64,000 nucleotides of DNA from Alcaligenes ammonioxydans (GTDB taxonomy: Bacteria; Pseudomonadota; Gammaproteobacteria; Burkholderiales; Burkholderiaceae_B), in the NCBI RefSeq assembly GCF_019343455.1, contig NZ_CP049362.1:1922001-1986000 (forward strand), written 5' to 3'. This document shows, in pieces, positions 47,295 to 57,109 of the stretch. The stretch's first letter is position 1. Every line of letters begins with the position of its first letter. A program made the translations under genes and the position numbers. The notes under the pieces were generated by a model. The model had not been told where the DNA came from, did no database searches, and was given only the letters and a program-made list of their open reading frames with translations.

Positions 47295-50180
47295 CTAAGG
47301 CTTTGGCCAGCGATATTCTCCGGTGAGATTGATGTGTTCCCATCCGAGCGGCGAAACATGGGCCAAGAGATCGGGCGATAGCAGCTTTCCATCGCGTTTC
47401 TGGTTTGCAACGACCTCGCCGAGCTTCATGGTGTTCCAGAAGATGATGATGGCGGCGAGCAGATTCATGCCGGCGATGCGGTAATGCTGGCCTTCGGCGG
47501 AACGGTCGCGGATTTCACCGCGGCGGTGGAAGCTGATTGCCCGCTTCAGCGCATGATGAGCTTCGCCTTTGTTGAGCCCGATCTGGGCACGCCGTTGGAG
47601 TTCGGCATCCAGAATCCAGTCGATCATGAACAGGGTGCGCTCGACGCGACCGACTTCCCGCAGGGCTGTCGCGAGCTCGTTCTGCCGCGGATAGGAGGCG
47701 AGTTTCCGCAGAATCTGGCTTGGCGCGACGGTCCCGGCAGCAATGGTGGCGGCGATGCGCAGGATGTCGGGCCAATTGCGCTCGATCATGGCTTGGTTGA
47801 CCTTTCCGCCGATCAACGCTCGCAGGTGCGCCGGGGCGGCCGACGGATTGAACGCGTAGAGCCGTTTGGATGGCAGGTCGCGGATGCGCGGAGCGAACCG
47901 GTAGCCGAGAATGGCACATGCGGCAAAGACGTGATCGGTGAAGCCGCCCGTGTCGGTGAACTGCTCGCGGATATGGCGTCCAGCATCGTTCATCAGCAGG
48001 CCATCGAGGATGTAAGGCGCTTCGCTTGCCGTTGCAGGAATCACCTGGGTTGCGAACGGCGCATATTGGTCGGAGACGTGGCTATAGGCTTTCAGGCCCG
48101 GGGTATTGCCATATTTCGCGTTGACCAGGTTCATGGCCTCACCTTGCTCTGTAGCGACGAAGAACTGTCCGTCGCTCGAAGCCGACGTGCCCATGCCCCA
48201 GAACCGGGCCATGGGTAACGCTGCCTGTGCCTCGACCACCATGGCCAGCGCCCGGTCATAGGCTTCGCCCTCGACATGCCACCGTCCAATGCGGATCAAT
48301 TCCCAGAAGGTGTGGGTGTTTGTCGCATCCGCCATTTTGCGCAAGCCGAGGTTGATCCCTTCCGCCAAGATAACGTTCATTAGCCCGATCCGGTCAGCGC
48401 AGGGTGCTCCTGTGCGCAGATGGGTGAACGCTTCGGTGAAGCCGGTCGCCGCATCCACCTCCAGCAGGAGATCGGTGATGCGCGTGGGCGGGATCTGCTT
48501 GTAGAGATCGAGCACCAGATCTTCGGCGCCTGTCGGCGCGGCGGCTTCGAGTTTCTCGATATGCAGAACGCCGTTTTCAATCGACCCGCCCGGGATCGTG
48601 CCTGCGCGAGCGGCACGGCCAAGCTCGCGCAACCGCATGTCGAGGCGAGCTTGCCGGTCTGCCAGCCATTCCTCCGGCCGCAATGGCACAGCGAGACGAC
48701 CGCCTTCCGCGATGGATTGTGCCGGAACGAGTGCGTGTTTCAGATCGCCATAGCGCCGGGACCTAGTAAGCCAGACATCTCCGGAGCGGAACGCATCGCG
48801 CAGATGGAACAGCACCGCGATCTCCCATAGGCGAGCGTCGCCAGCCCTCTGGGCCCGAAGGTGGCGATGCCATTTCGAGCTGGGCCGCAAGAAGCTGGTC
48901 ATCGCGGCATCGTTCAAACCGGTACGAAGGGCCGTCACCGCTTCCAGAAGCGGCAGTGCAACGGGCGCAGCTCGCAGATCGAGCAGGCGCAACATGCGTG
49001 GAGCGTATCGGCGGAAGCGGTGATAACCGTCGAGCACATGATTGAGCGGATCGTCGGCCATGGTGGCGGTCAGCCTGGTTGCCATTGCAACAAGGGTTTT
49101 TAAGCCGTCCCACCCTGACCCACTCGCGATGACATCGCCCAGCGGCTGGCCATCATCCTGTGCATCGACCAGGGCGCCCCCGATCTCGGCGAAGGATTTC
49201 AGGGTGTCACGCACCACCCCCGCTTCGTCTGCGACCTTTGCATGGCAAATACGCTCCGAAGCACGGTAGAGACGGCCGACGATCCGGTCGTGGGTTTCGA
49301 CCACTGCGTCGGCCAACATCGCCTGCCATTCCGAGACGCAAACAGCCAAGATCGCAAGCCGCCTGTCCTCCGGGAGATCGCGCATGCCGTCGGCATAATA
49401 CCGTTCACCCTGCCTGCGCAGACGAGTCACCCGATGGGCAGGAACGCCGGCAAGCAGATCCTCGGGGAGATCGATGCGTTGCAGATATTCGAGCCGGTCG
49501 AGCAGCCGGTTGGCCGACGAAGAGTTCGAGCCAGGCTCGAACTGGCGCAGCCACACAAAACGGGTCACCCGATCATCAGCCGTCTCCTCGAGCAATGCCA
49601 GCAACTGTTCTCGGATCGACATAGGCAGCCGACTGGCGATCCTCGTCTCGATGCGTCGCTCGGCATCGACGAGAGCCGCGGCACAAAGCCGCTCGATCGT
49701 GGATGTCGCGGGAAGGACAGTGCGGGTGCGTCGGCACTCGGCTACGAAGCGACGGGCGATATCCTCGTTCGACACCGCCATCTCGGCTTCTCGGAACAAC
49801 CATTCCTTCAGCTCGCTCGCACCACGTCCGGAGAAGGTGCGGAAGCCGTAGAGCCCCCGTAACTCGGCAAGATGCTCGTGCCGTGTTTCCTCGCGGGCAG
49901 CATAGTCTACGAGATCGTCGGCACCCAGGCCAAGCTGCGCTCCGATAAATTCGATGACCTCTGCAGGGATCAGTTCGCCTGGAGCCAGCACCCGGCCGGG
50001 ATAGCGCAGGACACACAATTGCAGGGCGAAGCCGAACCTGTTGTGAGCGCGCCGACGCAGCCTGATATGCCCAAGGTCTTCATCACTCAGCGTATAGTGC
50101 TTGAGCAAATCCGTCTGTGAAGTCGGCAAGCGCAACAGCGCGTCTTTCTGCCGATCGGTTAGAGTGACGCGACGCGGCAT
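47295..50180 (-). CDS. tnpA: Tn5393 transposase TnpA
   Basis: A 961-residue Tn3-family transposase starting MPRRVTLTDRQKDALLRLPT. The C-terminal family blocks [52 protein letters not shown] and [17 protein letters not shown] are intact. The C-terminal codons overlap the long left inverted repeat. It is divergent from tnpR, with the res site expected in 50181-50305. Confidence 0.95.
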   Translation of the reverse strand: MPRRVTLTDRQKDALLRLPTSQTDLLKHYTLSDEDLGHIRLRRRAHNRFGFALQLCVLRYPGRVLAPGELIPAEVIEFIGAQLGLGADDLVDYAAREETRHEHLAELRGLYGFRTFSGRGASELKEWLFREAEMAVSNEDIARRFVAECRRTRTVLPATSTIERLCAAALVDAERRIETRIASRLPMSIREQLLALLEETADDRVTRFVWLRQFEPGSNSSSANRLLDRLEYLQRIDLPEDLLAGVPAHRVTRLRRQGERYYADGMRDLPEDRRLAILAVCVSEWQAMLADAVVETHDRIVGRLYRASERICHAKVADEAGVVRDTLKSFAEIGGALVDAQDDGQPLGDVIASGSGWDGLKTLVAMATRLTATMADDPLNHVLDGYHRFRRYAPRMLRLLDLRAAPVALPLLEAVTALRTGLNDAAMTSFLRPSSKWHRHLRAQRAGDARLWEIAVLFHLRDAFRSGDVWLTRSRRYGDLKHALVPAQSIAEGGRLAVPLRPEEWLADRQARLDMRLRELGRAARAGTIPGGSIENGVLHIEKLEAAAPTGAEDLVLDLYKQIPPTRITDLLLEVDAATGFTEAFTHLRTGAPCADRIGLMNVILAEGINLGLRKMADATNTHTFWELIRIGRWHVEGEAYDRALAMVVEAQAALPMARFWGMGTSASSDGQFFVATEQGEAMNLVNAKYGNTPGLKAYSHVSDQYAPFATQVIPATASEAPYILDGLLMNDAGRHIREQFTDTGGFTDHVFAACAILGYRFAPRIRDLPSKRLYAFNPSAAPAHLRALIGGKVNQAMIERNWPDILRIAATIAAGTVAPSQILRKLASYPRQNELATALREVGRVERTLFMIDWILDAELQRRAQIGLNKGEAHHALKRAISFHRRGEIRDRSAEGQHYRIAGMNLLAAIIIFWNTMKLGEVVANQKRDGKLLSPDLLAHVSPLGWEHINLTGEYRWPKP

Positions 50181-50305
50181 ACATGTTCCTTTTTCAAAAT
50201 CTGATAGCGTTCAAGACGCTTTGTTTATGAAGCTGGTTGAGATACATTTCCAGAGGTCAATGCAATCGTGGCCGAAGCGCCGCCTCAAACCAACGTTTGT
50301 GATAC

Positions 50306-50920
50306 ATGCTGATCGGATATGCCCGCGTCTCCAAAGCCGATGGCTCGCAGTCTCTCGACCTGCAGCACGACGCCTTGCGCGCCGCAGGTGTCGAACGGGA
50401 CAATATCTATGATGATCTTGCTTCCGGCGGTCGTGATGATCGCCCTGGCTTGACTGCCTGCCTCAAGTCATTGCGTGACGGCGATGTGCTGGTGGTCTGG
50501 AAGCTCGATCGCCTCGGACGATCGCTTGCCCATCTGGTCAACACGGTGAAGGAGCTGTCAGACCGCAAGATCGGCCTGCGGGTTCTGACTGGAAAGGGCG
50601 CTCAGATCGACACCACGACTGCGTCCGGTCGCATGGTGTTCGGAATCTTCGCCACCTTGGCCGAGTTCGAGCGGGATCTGATCCGAGAGCGCACCATGGC
50701 GGGTCTCGCCTCCGCGAGAGCGCGCGGTCGCAAGGGCGGACGAAAATTCGCGCTCACCAAAGCTCAGGTGCGTCTCGCGCAAGCCGCCATGGCCCAGCGC
50801 GATACTTCAGTTTCCGATCTCTGCAAGGAACTCGGCATCGAGCGCGTCACTCTCTACCGATATGTCGGTCCCAAAGGCGAGCTCAGAGACCATGGAAAGC
50901 ATGTTCTCGGACTTACGTAG
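50306..50920 (+). CDS. tnpR: Tn5393 resolvase TnpR
   Basis: A 204-residue serine resolvase, also repressor of the Tn5393 genes. MLIGYARVSKADGSQ holds the catalytic Ser at 9, followed by VVWKLDRLGRSLAHLVN and TLAEFERDLIRERTMAGL; the C-terminus has a helix-turn-helix. IS1133 begins 55 bases downstream. Confidence 0.93.
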   Translation: MLIGYARVSKADGSQSLDLQHDALRAAGVERDNIYDDLASGGRDDRPGLTACLKSLRDGDVLVVWKLDRLGRSLAHLVNTVKELSDRKIGLRVLTGKGAQIDTTTASGRMVFGIFATLAEFERDLIRERTMAGLASARARGRKGGRKFALTKAQVRLAQAAMAQRDTSVSDLCKELGIERVTLYRYVGPKGELRDHGKHVLGLT

Positions 50921-51038
50921 CAACTCGTTTCTTTTCGCAGGTTGAGCCACCTCCGCGCTTCATCAGAAAACTGATGGTCTTGCCTCGGTTTCGTTCCGGT
51001 CTTTTTGAGAGCATTATTTGTTATCAAGGAGACCATAT

Positions 51039-51314
51039 ATGTCATTAAAGCATAGTGATGAATTTAAGCGTGATGCAGTTCGCATAGCACTCACTAGTGG
51101 CTTAACACGCCGTCAAGTTGCGTCAGATTTAAGTATTGGGCTTTCCACGCTTGGGAAATGGATCGCATCAATTTCCGATGAAACTAAAATTCCTACCCAA
51201 GACACTGATCTTCTGCGTGAGAATGAACGTTTACGCAAAGAGAACCGTATCCTTCGGGAGGAGAGGGAGATATTAAAAAAGGCAGCAATATTTTTCGCAG
51301 TACAAAAGCTGTGA
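51039..51314 (+). CDS. IS1133 OrfA
   Basis: A 91-residue IS3-family OrfA: helix-turn-helix region (LTRRQVASDLSIGLSTLGKW) and a C-terminal leucine zipper (LLRENERLRKENRILREE). Start MSLKHSDEF at ATG 51039 after AAGGAGA. It overlaps OrfB by four bases. Confidence 0.9.
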   Translation: MSLKHSDEFKRDAVRIALTSGLTRRQVASDLSIGLSTLGKWIASISDETKIPTQDTDLLRENERLRKENRILREEREILKKAAIFFAVQKL

Positions 51315-52168
51315 GATTTCAGTTTATTACGGATTACCGTGGCTCTCTCTCACAATCACGCATATGTCGTTTGATGGGCGTAACAGATCGTGGTTTACGC
51401 GCATGGAAACGCCGTCCTCCATCACTGCGCCAGCGTCGTGATCTTATACTTCTAGCGCATATACGTGAGCAGCATCGGTTGTGTTTGGGGAGCTATGGTA
51501 GGCCGCGTATGACAGAAGAGTTGAAAGCGCTGGGCCTGCAGGTTGGGCAGCGTCGGGTTGGACGTTTGATGCGCCAGAATAACATTACAGTTGTTCGAAC
51601 GCGTAAATTCAAACGGACAACGGATAGTCATCATACCTTCAACATTGCACCGAACCTATTAAAACAAGACTTTAGCGCAAGCGCACCCAACCAGAAATGG
51701 GCAGGCGATATCACTTATGTTTGGACCAGAGAAGGATGGGTCTATCTTGCTGTTATCCTTGACCTGTATTCCCGTCGCGTGATTGGCTGGGCAACAGGTG
51801 ATCGATTAAAGCAGGATCTTGCATTAAGGGCACTGAATATGGCGTTGGCTTTACGCAAACCACCACCGGGTTGTATTCAACACACAGACCGTGGGAGCCA
51901 ATATTGCGCTCATGAATATCAAAAGCTACTGCTCAAACATCAATTGCTGCCGTCCATGAGCGGGAAAGGCAATTGTTTTGATAACTCCGCAGTAGAAAGC
52001 TTCTTTAAATCATTAAAGGCTGAGTTGATTTGGCGCAGACACTGGCAAACAAGGCGAGATATTGAGATTGCAATCTTCGAATATATAAATGGCTTTTATA
52101 ATCCACGCCGAAGACATTCAACACTCGGCTGGAAATCGCCGGTGGCATTTGAGAAAAAAGCCGCTTAA
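51311..52168 (+). CDS. IS1133 OrfB transposase
   Basis: A 285-residue rve-type integrase domain protein. Elements of the DDE triad are seen: WAGDITYVWTREGWVYLAV, IQHTDRGSQYCAHEYQKLL and NCFDNSAVESFFKSLKAEL. OrfA and OrfB are coupled at 51311. Confidence 0.9.
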   Translation: MRFQFITDYRGSLSQSRICRLMGVTDRGLRAWKRRPPSLRQRRDLILLAHIREQHRLCLGSYGRPRMTEELKALGLQVGQRRVGRLMRQNNITVVRTRKFKRTTDSHHTFNIAPNLLKQDFSASAPNQKWAGDITYVWTREGWVYLAVILDLYSRRVIGWATGDRLKQDLALRALNMALALRKPPPGCIQHTDRGSQYCAHEYQKLLLKHQLLPSMSGKGNCFDNSAVESFFKSLKAELIWRRHWQTRRDIEIAIFEYINGFYNPRRRHSTLGWKSPVAFEKKAA

Positions 52169-52220
52169 AATGAGAGATAGACCGGAACACAACCGGTGCA
52201 AGACCATGAAGGAACCTCCA

Positions 52221-53024
52221 TTGAATCGAACTAATATTTTTTTTGGTGAATCGCATTCTGACTGGTTGCCTGTCAGAGGCGGAGAATCTGGTGATTTTGT
52301 TTTTCGACGTGGTGACGGGCATGCCTTCGCGAAAATCGCACCTGCTTCCCGCCGCGGTGAGCTCGCTGGAGAGCGTGACCGCCTCATTTGGCTCAAAGGT
52401 CGAGGTGTGGCTTGCCCCGAGGTGATCAACTGGCAGGAGGAACAGGAGGGTGCATGCTTGGTGATAACGGCAATTCCGGGAGTACCGGCGGCTGATCTGT
52501 CTGGAGCGGATTTGCTCAAAGCGTGGCCGTCAATGGGGCAGCAACTTGGCGCTGTTCACAGCCTATCGGTTGATCAATGTCCGTTTGAGCGCAGGCTGTC
52601 GCGAATGTTCGGACGCGCCGTTGATGTGGTGTCCCGCAATGCCGTCAATCCCGACTTCTTACCGGACGAGGACAAGAGTACGCCGCAGCTCGATCTTTTG
52701 GCTCGTGTCGAACGAGAGCTACCGGTGCGGCTCGACCAAGAGCGCACCGATATGGTTGTTTGCCATGGTGATCCCTGCATGCCGAACTTCATGGTGGACC
52801 CTAAAACTCTTCAATGCACGGGTCTGATCGACCTTGGGCGGCTCGGAACAGCAGATCGCTATGCCGATTTGGCACTCATGATTGCTAACGCCGAAGAGAA
52901 CTGGGCAGCGCCAGATGAAGCAGAGCGCGCCTTCGCTGTCCTATTCAATGTATTGGGGATCGAAGCCCCCGACCGCGAACGCCTTGCCTTCTATCTGCGA
53001 TTGGACCCTCTGACTTGGGGTTGA
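52221..53024 (+). CDS. strA: Streptomycin phosphotransferase APH(3'')-Ib
   Basis: A 267-residue aminoglycoside 3''-phosphotransferase inactivating streptomycin. It starts at TTG 52221 (LNRTNIFFGESHSDWLPVRG), with CHGDPCMPNFMVDP as the catalytic loop and GLIDLGRLGTADRYADLAL as the metal-binding segment. GAAGGAACC precedes the start, 14 bases after IS1133. Its stop overlaps strB by one base. Confidence 0.95.
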   Translation: MNRTNIFFGESHSDWLPVRGGESGDFVFRRGDGHAFAKIAPASRRGELAGERDRLIWLKGRGVACPEVINWQEEQEGACLVITAIPGVPAADLSGADLLKAWPSMGQQLGAVHSLSVDQCPFERRLSRMFGRAVDVVSRNAVNPDFLPDEDKSTPQLDLLARVERELPVRLDQERTDMVVCHGDPCMPNFMVDPKTLQCTGLIDLGRLGTADRYADLALMIANAEENWAAPDEAERAFAVLFNVLGIEAPDRERLAFYLRLDPLTWG

Positions 53025-53860
53025 TGTTCATGCCGCCTGTTTTTCCTGCTCATTGGCACGTTTCGCAACCTGTTCTCATTGCGGACACCTTTTCCAGCCT
53101 CGTTTGGAAAGTTTCATTGCCAGACGGGACTCCTGCAATCGTCAAGGGATTGAAACCTATAGAAGACATTGCTGATGAACTGCGCGGGGCCGACTATCTG
53201 GTATGGCGCAATGGGAGGGGAGCAGTCCGGTTGCTCGGTCGTGAGAACAATCTGATGTTGCTCGAATATGCCGGGGAGCGAATGCTCTCTCACATCGTTG
53301 CCGAGCACGGCGACTACCAGGCGACCGAAATTGCAGCGGAACTAATGGCGAAGCTGTATGCCGCATCTGAGGAACCCCTGCCTTCTGCCCTTCTCCCGAT
53401 CCGGGATCGCTTTGCAGCTTTGTTTCAGCGGGCGCGCGATGATCAAAACGCAGGTTGTCAAACTGACTACGTCCACGCGGCGATTATAGCCGATCAAATG
53501 ATGAGCAATGCCTCGGAACTGCGTGGGCTACATGGCGATCTGCATCATGAAAACATCATGTTCTCCAGTCGCGGCTGGCTGGTGATAGATCCCGTCGGTC
53601 TGGTCGGTGAAGTGGGCTTTGGCGCCGCCAATATGTTCTACGATCCGGCTGACAGAGACGACCTTTGTCTCGATCCTAGACGCATTGCGCAGATGGCGGA
53701 CGCATTCTCTCGTGCGCTGGACGTCGATCCGCGTCGCCTGCTCGACCAGGCGTACGCTTATGGGTGCCTTTCCGCAGCTTGGAACGCGGATGGAGAAGAG
53801 GAGCAACGCGATCTAGCTATCGCGGCCGCGATCAAGCAGGTGCGACAGACGTCATACTAG
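53024..53860 (+). CDS. strB: Streptomycin phosphotransferase APH(6)-Id
   Basis: A 278-residue streptomycin 6-phosphotransferase beginning MFMPPVFPAHWHVSQPVL, with catalytic loop LHGDLHHENIMFSSRGWLVI and DPVGLVGEVGFGAANMFYDP. Complete and translationally coupled to strA. IS6100 starts only 14 bases past its stop, removing the Tn5393 right end. Confidence 0.95.
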   Translation: MFMPPVFPAHWHVSQPVLIADTFSSLVWKVSLPDGTPAIVKGLKPIEDIADELRGADYLVWRNGRGAVRLLGRENNLMLLEYAGERMLSHIVAEHGDYQATEIAAELMAKLYAASEEPLPSALLPIRDRFAALFQRARDDQNAGCQTDYVHAAIIADQMMSNASELRGLHGDLHHENIMFSSRGWLVIDPVGLVGEVGFGAANMFYDPADRDDLCLDPRRIAQMADAFSRALDVDPRRLLDQAYAYGCLSAAWNADGEEEQRDLAIAAAIKQVRQTSY

Positions 53861-53874
53861 ATATCAAGCGACTT

Positions 53875-54754
53875 GGCTCTGTTGCAAAGATTGGCGGCAG
53901 TCAGAGGTAGGCTGTCGCTCTGCGCCGATCAGGCGGCTGCTGCGAAATGGTGGTTGAGCATGCCCATGGCCTCCGTCAGCGCCGAGGGCCCAATGCCAAA
54001 AGCTCTCTCCACAAGGCGCACCTCGCCCCTGATGCCGGGCTGCAGGCACCAGGGGCGAGCCTGTCCTTTGCGCAGGGCTCGCATGACTTCGAATCCCTTG
54101 ATCGTGGCATAGGCCGTGGGGATCGATTTGAAACCGCGCACCGGCTTGATCAGTATCTTGAGCTTTCCGTGATCGGCCTCGATCACGTTATTGAGATACT
54201 TCACCTGCCGGTGGGCCGTCTCCCGGTCCAGCTTTCCTTCGCGCTTCAATTCGGTGATCGCTGCACCATAGCTCGGCGCTTTGTCGGTATTGAGCGTGGC
54301 AGGCTTTTCCCAGTGCTTCAGGCCTCGCAGGGCCTTGCCCAGGAACCGCTTCGCTGCCTTGGCGCTGCGGGTCGGCGACAGGTAGAAATCGATCGTGTCG
54401 CCCCGCTTGTCGACTGCCCGGTACAGGTAGGTCCACTTGCCCCGCACCTTGACGTAGGTTTCATCCAGGCGCCAGCTCGGATCAAAGCCACGCCGCCAGA
54501 ACCAGCGCAGCCGCTTCTCCATCTCCGGGGCGTAGCACTGGACCCAGCGATAGATCGTCGTATGGTCGACCGAAATGCCGCGTTCCGCCAGCATTTCCTC
54601 AAGGTCGCGATAGCTGATCGGATAGCGACAATACCAGCGCACCGCCCACAGGATCACATCACCCTGGAAATGGCGCCACTTGAAATCCGTCATCGTTCCG
54701 TCCGTCCAATCTCCGCCAAGCATGCTCAAGCTTCACGATTTTTGCAACAGAGCC
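53875..54754 (-). mobile_element. IS6100, complete copy, 880 bp
   Basis: Both terminal repeats GGCTCTGTTGCAAA are present and the counted length is 880 bp. It is in direct orientation with the truncated copy at 38173-38590, so the 15-kb segment between lies in an IS6100-flanked arrangement. It adjoins the 123-bp inner IRt fragment, as in In4. Confidence 0.95.
53929..54723 (-). CDS. tnp6100: IS6100 transposase
   Basis: A 264-residue IS6-family DDE transposase (MLGGDWTDGTMTDFKWRHF start; FQGDVILWAVRWYCRYPISY, LDETYVKVRGKWTYLYRAVD, NTDKAPSYGAAI). The sequence is that of IS6100 and not IS26, which differs clearly (for example DPSWRLDETY here). Confidence 0.94.
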   Translation of the reverse strand: MLGGDWTDGTMTDFKWRHFQGDVILWAVRWYCRYPISYRDLEEMLAERGISVDHTTIYRWVQCYAPEMEKRLRWFWRRGFDPSWRLDETYVKVRGKWTYLYRAVDKRGDTIDFYLSPTRSAKAAKRFLGKALRGLKHWEKPATLNTDKAPSYGAAITELKREGKLDRETAHRQVKYLNNVIEADHGKLKILIKPVRGFKSIPTAYATIKGFEVMRALRKGQARPWCLQPGIRGEVRLVERAFGIGPSALTEAMGMLNHHFAAAA

Positions 54755-54877
54755 CACACGAGTATTGAGCATAGTCGAGATTGGTGCAGATCACTTCTGA
54801 TATTGAACTGTCAGGAGCTGGCTGCACAACAGCCATTACGCCCAATCAACTGGTGCAGTCGTCTTCTGAAAATGACA
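54755..54877 (-). repeat. Inner IRt end fragment, 123 bp
   Basis: An inverted copy of the first 123 bases of the fragment at 38021-38172, ending in the terminal TGACA at 54873-54877. The two opposed IRt ends flanking IS6100 are the mark of In4-type integrons. Confidence 0.9.
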
Positions 54878-55199
54878 TTTGGTATCTCTCATAAACGGAT
54901 GTTTTTGAGAGAACTATCTTCGGCCTTCACACGCACGAAAGGCGGCGAAGCTCCGCCGTTAATCCGTCCGCCGGAGATCTCGCCCAGGCAGGCTGAAGGC
55001 CGAGCAAGCCTGACAGGCCCGAAAAGCCCGGCACGGGCGTCGGCGGCGATGACGGCGGCGGCATTATCCAGGGTTGATGATGGAAGTGGAGGATATCGAC
55101 AACCTCTCGCGCAACCAAGACATCGCGGTCGGACTGCAAGTGATCTTAAAGCCACGGGCCCGTCCCACCCCGACATGGACCTCGATGCCCGAACGGACG
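54878..55199 (-). other. End of 3'-conserved segment with orf6 remnant
   Basis: This gene-free stretch is the tail of the integron 3'-conserved segment downstream of orf5. It contains only the start of the region named orf6 in other integrons, cut off by the IRt fragment at 54877. Nothing functional is seen. Confidence 0.6.
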
Positions 55200-55700
55200 T
55201 TAGATTTCGAGTTCTAGGCGTTCTGCGATGAAGGTTGGATCCCAGCCGGGATTGAAAGTGTCGACGTGGGTGAATCCGAGCCGCTCGTATAGGCCACGCA
55301 GGTTCGGGTGGCAGTCGAGCCGCAGCTTGGCGCACCCCTGCGTTCGCGCGGCATGGCGGCAAGCCTCGATCAGCGCGGAGCTGACACCCCGGCCCGCATG
55401 TGTCCGTCGCACCGCGAGCTTGTGCAGATATGCGGCCTCCCCCTTGAGGGCGTCGGGCCAGAACTCGGGATCCTCGGCCGACAAGGTGCAACAGCCGACG
55501 ATGCCGTCGCTGCAACTCGCGACTAGGAGCTCGGATCTCAGGACGAAGGTCTCCGCGAATGTCCGGTCGATCCGCGCGACGTCCCAGGCGGGCGTTCCCT
55601 TGGCGGACATCCACGCCGCAGCGTCGTGCATCAGCCGCACAACCTCGTCGATATCACCCGAGCAGGCGACCCGAACGTTCGGAGGCTCCTCGCTGTCCAT
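55200..55700 (-). CDS. orf5: GNAT acetyltransferase, orf5 of 3'-CS
   Basis: A 166-residue acetyltransferase-like protein with the acetyl-CoA binding region KLAVRRTHAGRGVSSALIEA and C-terminal YERLGFTHVD. It is the standard third gene of class 1 integron 3'-conserved segments; substrate unknown. Confidence 0.9.
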   Translation of the reverse strand: MDSEEPPNVRVACSGDIDEVVRLMHDAAAWMSAKGTPAWDVARIDRTFAETFVLRSELLVASCSDGIVGCCTLSAEDPEFWPDALKGEAAYLHKLAVRRTHAGRGVSSALIEACRHAARTQGCAKLRLDCHPNLRGLYERLGFTHVDTFNPGWDPTFIAERLELEI

Positions 55701-55827
55701 TCGCTCCCCTGGCGCGGTATGAACCGCCGCCTCATAGTGCAGTTTGATCCTGACGAGCCCAGCATGTCTGCGCCCACCTTCGCGGAACCTGACCAGGGTC
55801 CGCTAGCGGGCGGCCGGAAGGTGAATG

Positions 55828-56667
55828 CTAGGCATGATCTAACCCTCGGTCTCTGGCGTCGCGACTGCGAAATTTCGCGAGGGTTTCCGAGAAGGTGATT
55901 GCGCTTCGCAGATCTCCAGGCGCGTGGGTGCGGACGTAGTCAGCGCCATTGCCGATCGCGTGAAGTTCCGCCGCAAGGCTCGCTGGACCCAGATCCTTTA
56001 CAGGAAGGCCAACGGTGGCGCCCAAGAAGGATTTCCGCGACACCGAGACCAATAGCGGAAGCCCCAACGCCGACTTCAGCTTTTGAAGGTTCGACAGCAC
56101 GTGCAGCGATGTTTCCGGTGCGGGGCTCAAGAAAAATCCCATCCCCGGATCGAGGATGAGCCGGTCGGCAGCGACCCCGCTCCGTCGCAAGGCGGAAACC
56201 CGCGCCTCGAAGAACCGCACAATCTCGTCGAGCGCGTCTTCGGGTCGAAGGTGACCGGTGCGGGTGGCGATGCCATCCCGCTGCGCTGAGTGCATAACCA
56301 CCAGCCTGCAGTCCGCCTCAGCAATATCGGGATAGAGCGCAGGGTCAGGAAATCCTTGGATATCGTTCAGGTAGCCCACGCCGCGCTTGAGCGCATAGCG
56401 CTGGGTTTCCGGTTGGAAGCTGTCGATTGAAACACGGTGCATCTGATCGGACAGGGCGTCTAAGAGCGGCGCAATACGTCTGATCTCATCGGCCGGCGAT
56501 ACAGGCCTCGCGTCCGGATGGCTGGCGGCCGGTCCGACATCCACGACGTCTGATCCGACTCGCAGCATTTCGATCGCCGCGGTGACAGCGCCGGCGGGGT
56601 CTAGCCGCCGGCTCTCATCGAAGAAGGAGTCCTCGGTGAGATTCAGAATGCCGAACACCGTCACCAT
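55828..56667 (-). CDS. sul1: Sulfonamide-insensitive dihydropteroate synthase
   Basis: A 279-residue DHPS that replaces the host enzyme in folate synthesis in the presence of sulfonamides. Start [20 protein letters not shown] at ATG 56667; [20 protein letters not shown] and [13 protein letters not shown] are typical. It overlaps qacEdelta1 by 7 bases. Confidence 0.96.
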   Translation of the reverse strand: MVTVFGILNLTEDSFFDESRRLDPAGAVTAAIEMLRVGSDVVDVGPAASHPDARPVSPADEIRRIAPLLDALSDQMHRVSIDSFQPETQRYALKRGVGYLNDIQGFPDPALYPDIAEADCRLVVMHSAQRDGIATRTGHLRPEDALDEIVRFFEARVSALRRSGVAADRLILDPGMGFFLSPAPETSLHVLSNLQKLKSALGLPLLVSVSRKSFLGATVGLPVKDLGPASLAAELHAIGNGADYVRTHAPGDLRSAITFSETLAKFRSRDARDRGLDHA

Positions 56668-57008
56668 GGCGTCGGCCTCCGCAGCGACTTCCACGATGGG
56701 GATCGGGCGAGCAAAAAGGCAGCAATTATGAGCCCCATACCTACAAAGCCCCACGCATCAAGCTTTTGCCCATGAAGCAACCAGGCAATGGCTGTAATTA
56801 TGACGACGCCGAGTCCCGACCAGACTGCATAAGCAACACCGACAGGGATGGATTTCAGAACCAGAGAAAGAAAATAAAATGCGATGCCATAACCGATTAT
56901 GACAACGGCGGAAGGGGCAAGCTTAGTAAAGCCCTCGCTAGATTTTAATGCGGATGTTGCGATTACTTCGCCAACTATTGCGATAACAAGAAAAAGCCAG
57001 CCTTTCAT
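56661..57008 (-). CDS. qacEdelta1: QacEdelta1 small multidrug efflux protein
   Basis: A 115-residue SMR-family protein with four membrane helices ([39 protein letters not shown]). The C-terminus [17 protein letters not shown] is the replacement tail that marks the delta1 truncated form of QacE found in 3'-conserved segments. It gives low-level quaternary ammonium tolerance. Confidence 0.95.
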   Translation of the reverse strand: MKGWLFLVIAIVGEVIATSALKSSEGFTKLAPSAVVIIGYGIAFYFLSLVLKSIPVGVAYAVWSGLGVVIITAIAWLLHGQKLDAWGFVGMGLIIAAFLLARSPSWKSLRRPTPW

Positions 57009-57109
57009 GATATATCTCCCAATTTGTGTAGGGCTTATTATGCACGCTTAAAAATAATAAAAGCAGACTTGACCTGATAGTTTGGCTGTGAGCAATTATG
57101 TGCTTAGTG

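Larger units (their letters stand above)
50975..52206 (+). mobile_element. IS1133 (IS3 family), 1232 bp
   Basis: Terminal repeats are TGGTCTTGCCTCGG at the left and the complement of TGGTCTTGCACCGG at the right; the counted length is 1232 bp. TGA occurs on both sides as a 3-bp duplication. It lies between tnpR and strA, the known place in the original Tn5393, where it supplies promoter activity for strA-strB. Confidence 0.93.
47262..53874. mobile_element. Tn5393 with IS1133, right end missing
   Basis: Tn3-family transposon with tnpA, tnpR, then IS1133, strA and strB. The left end GGGGTCGTTTGCGGGAGGG at 47262 matches the long (81 bp) Tn5393 repeat. The right repeat is absent: 14 bases after strB the sequence passes straight into IS6100. 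It inserted in the pecM-like gene of Tn1721. Confidence 0.92.

Noticed and set aside
49242..49862. Long plus-strand frames opposite the Tn5393 transposase
   Set aside because: They are antisense shadows of tnpA caused by high GC; no ribosome binding site or family motif.
53875..54754. IS26 as the identity of the IS6-family element
   Set aside because: The transposase text and the counted 880 bp match IS6100; IS26 is 820 bp with a different protein sequence.
55828..56754. A 308-residue form of Sul1
   Set aside because: The extra 29 N-terminal residues are read from inside qacEdelta1; the known 279-residue start at 56667 is correct.
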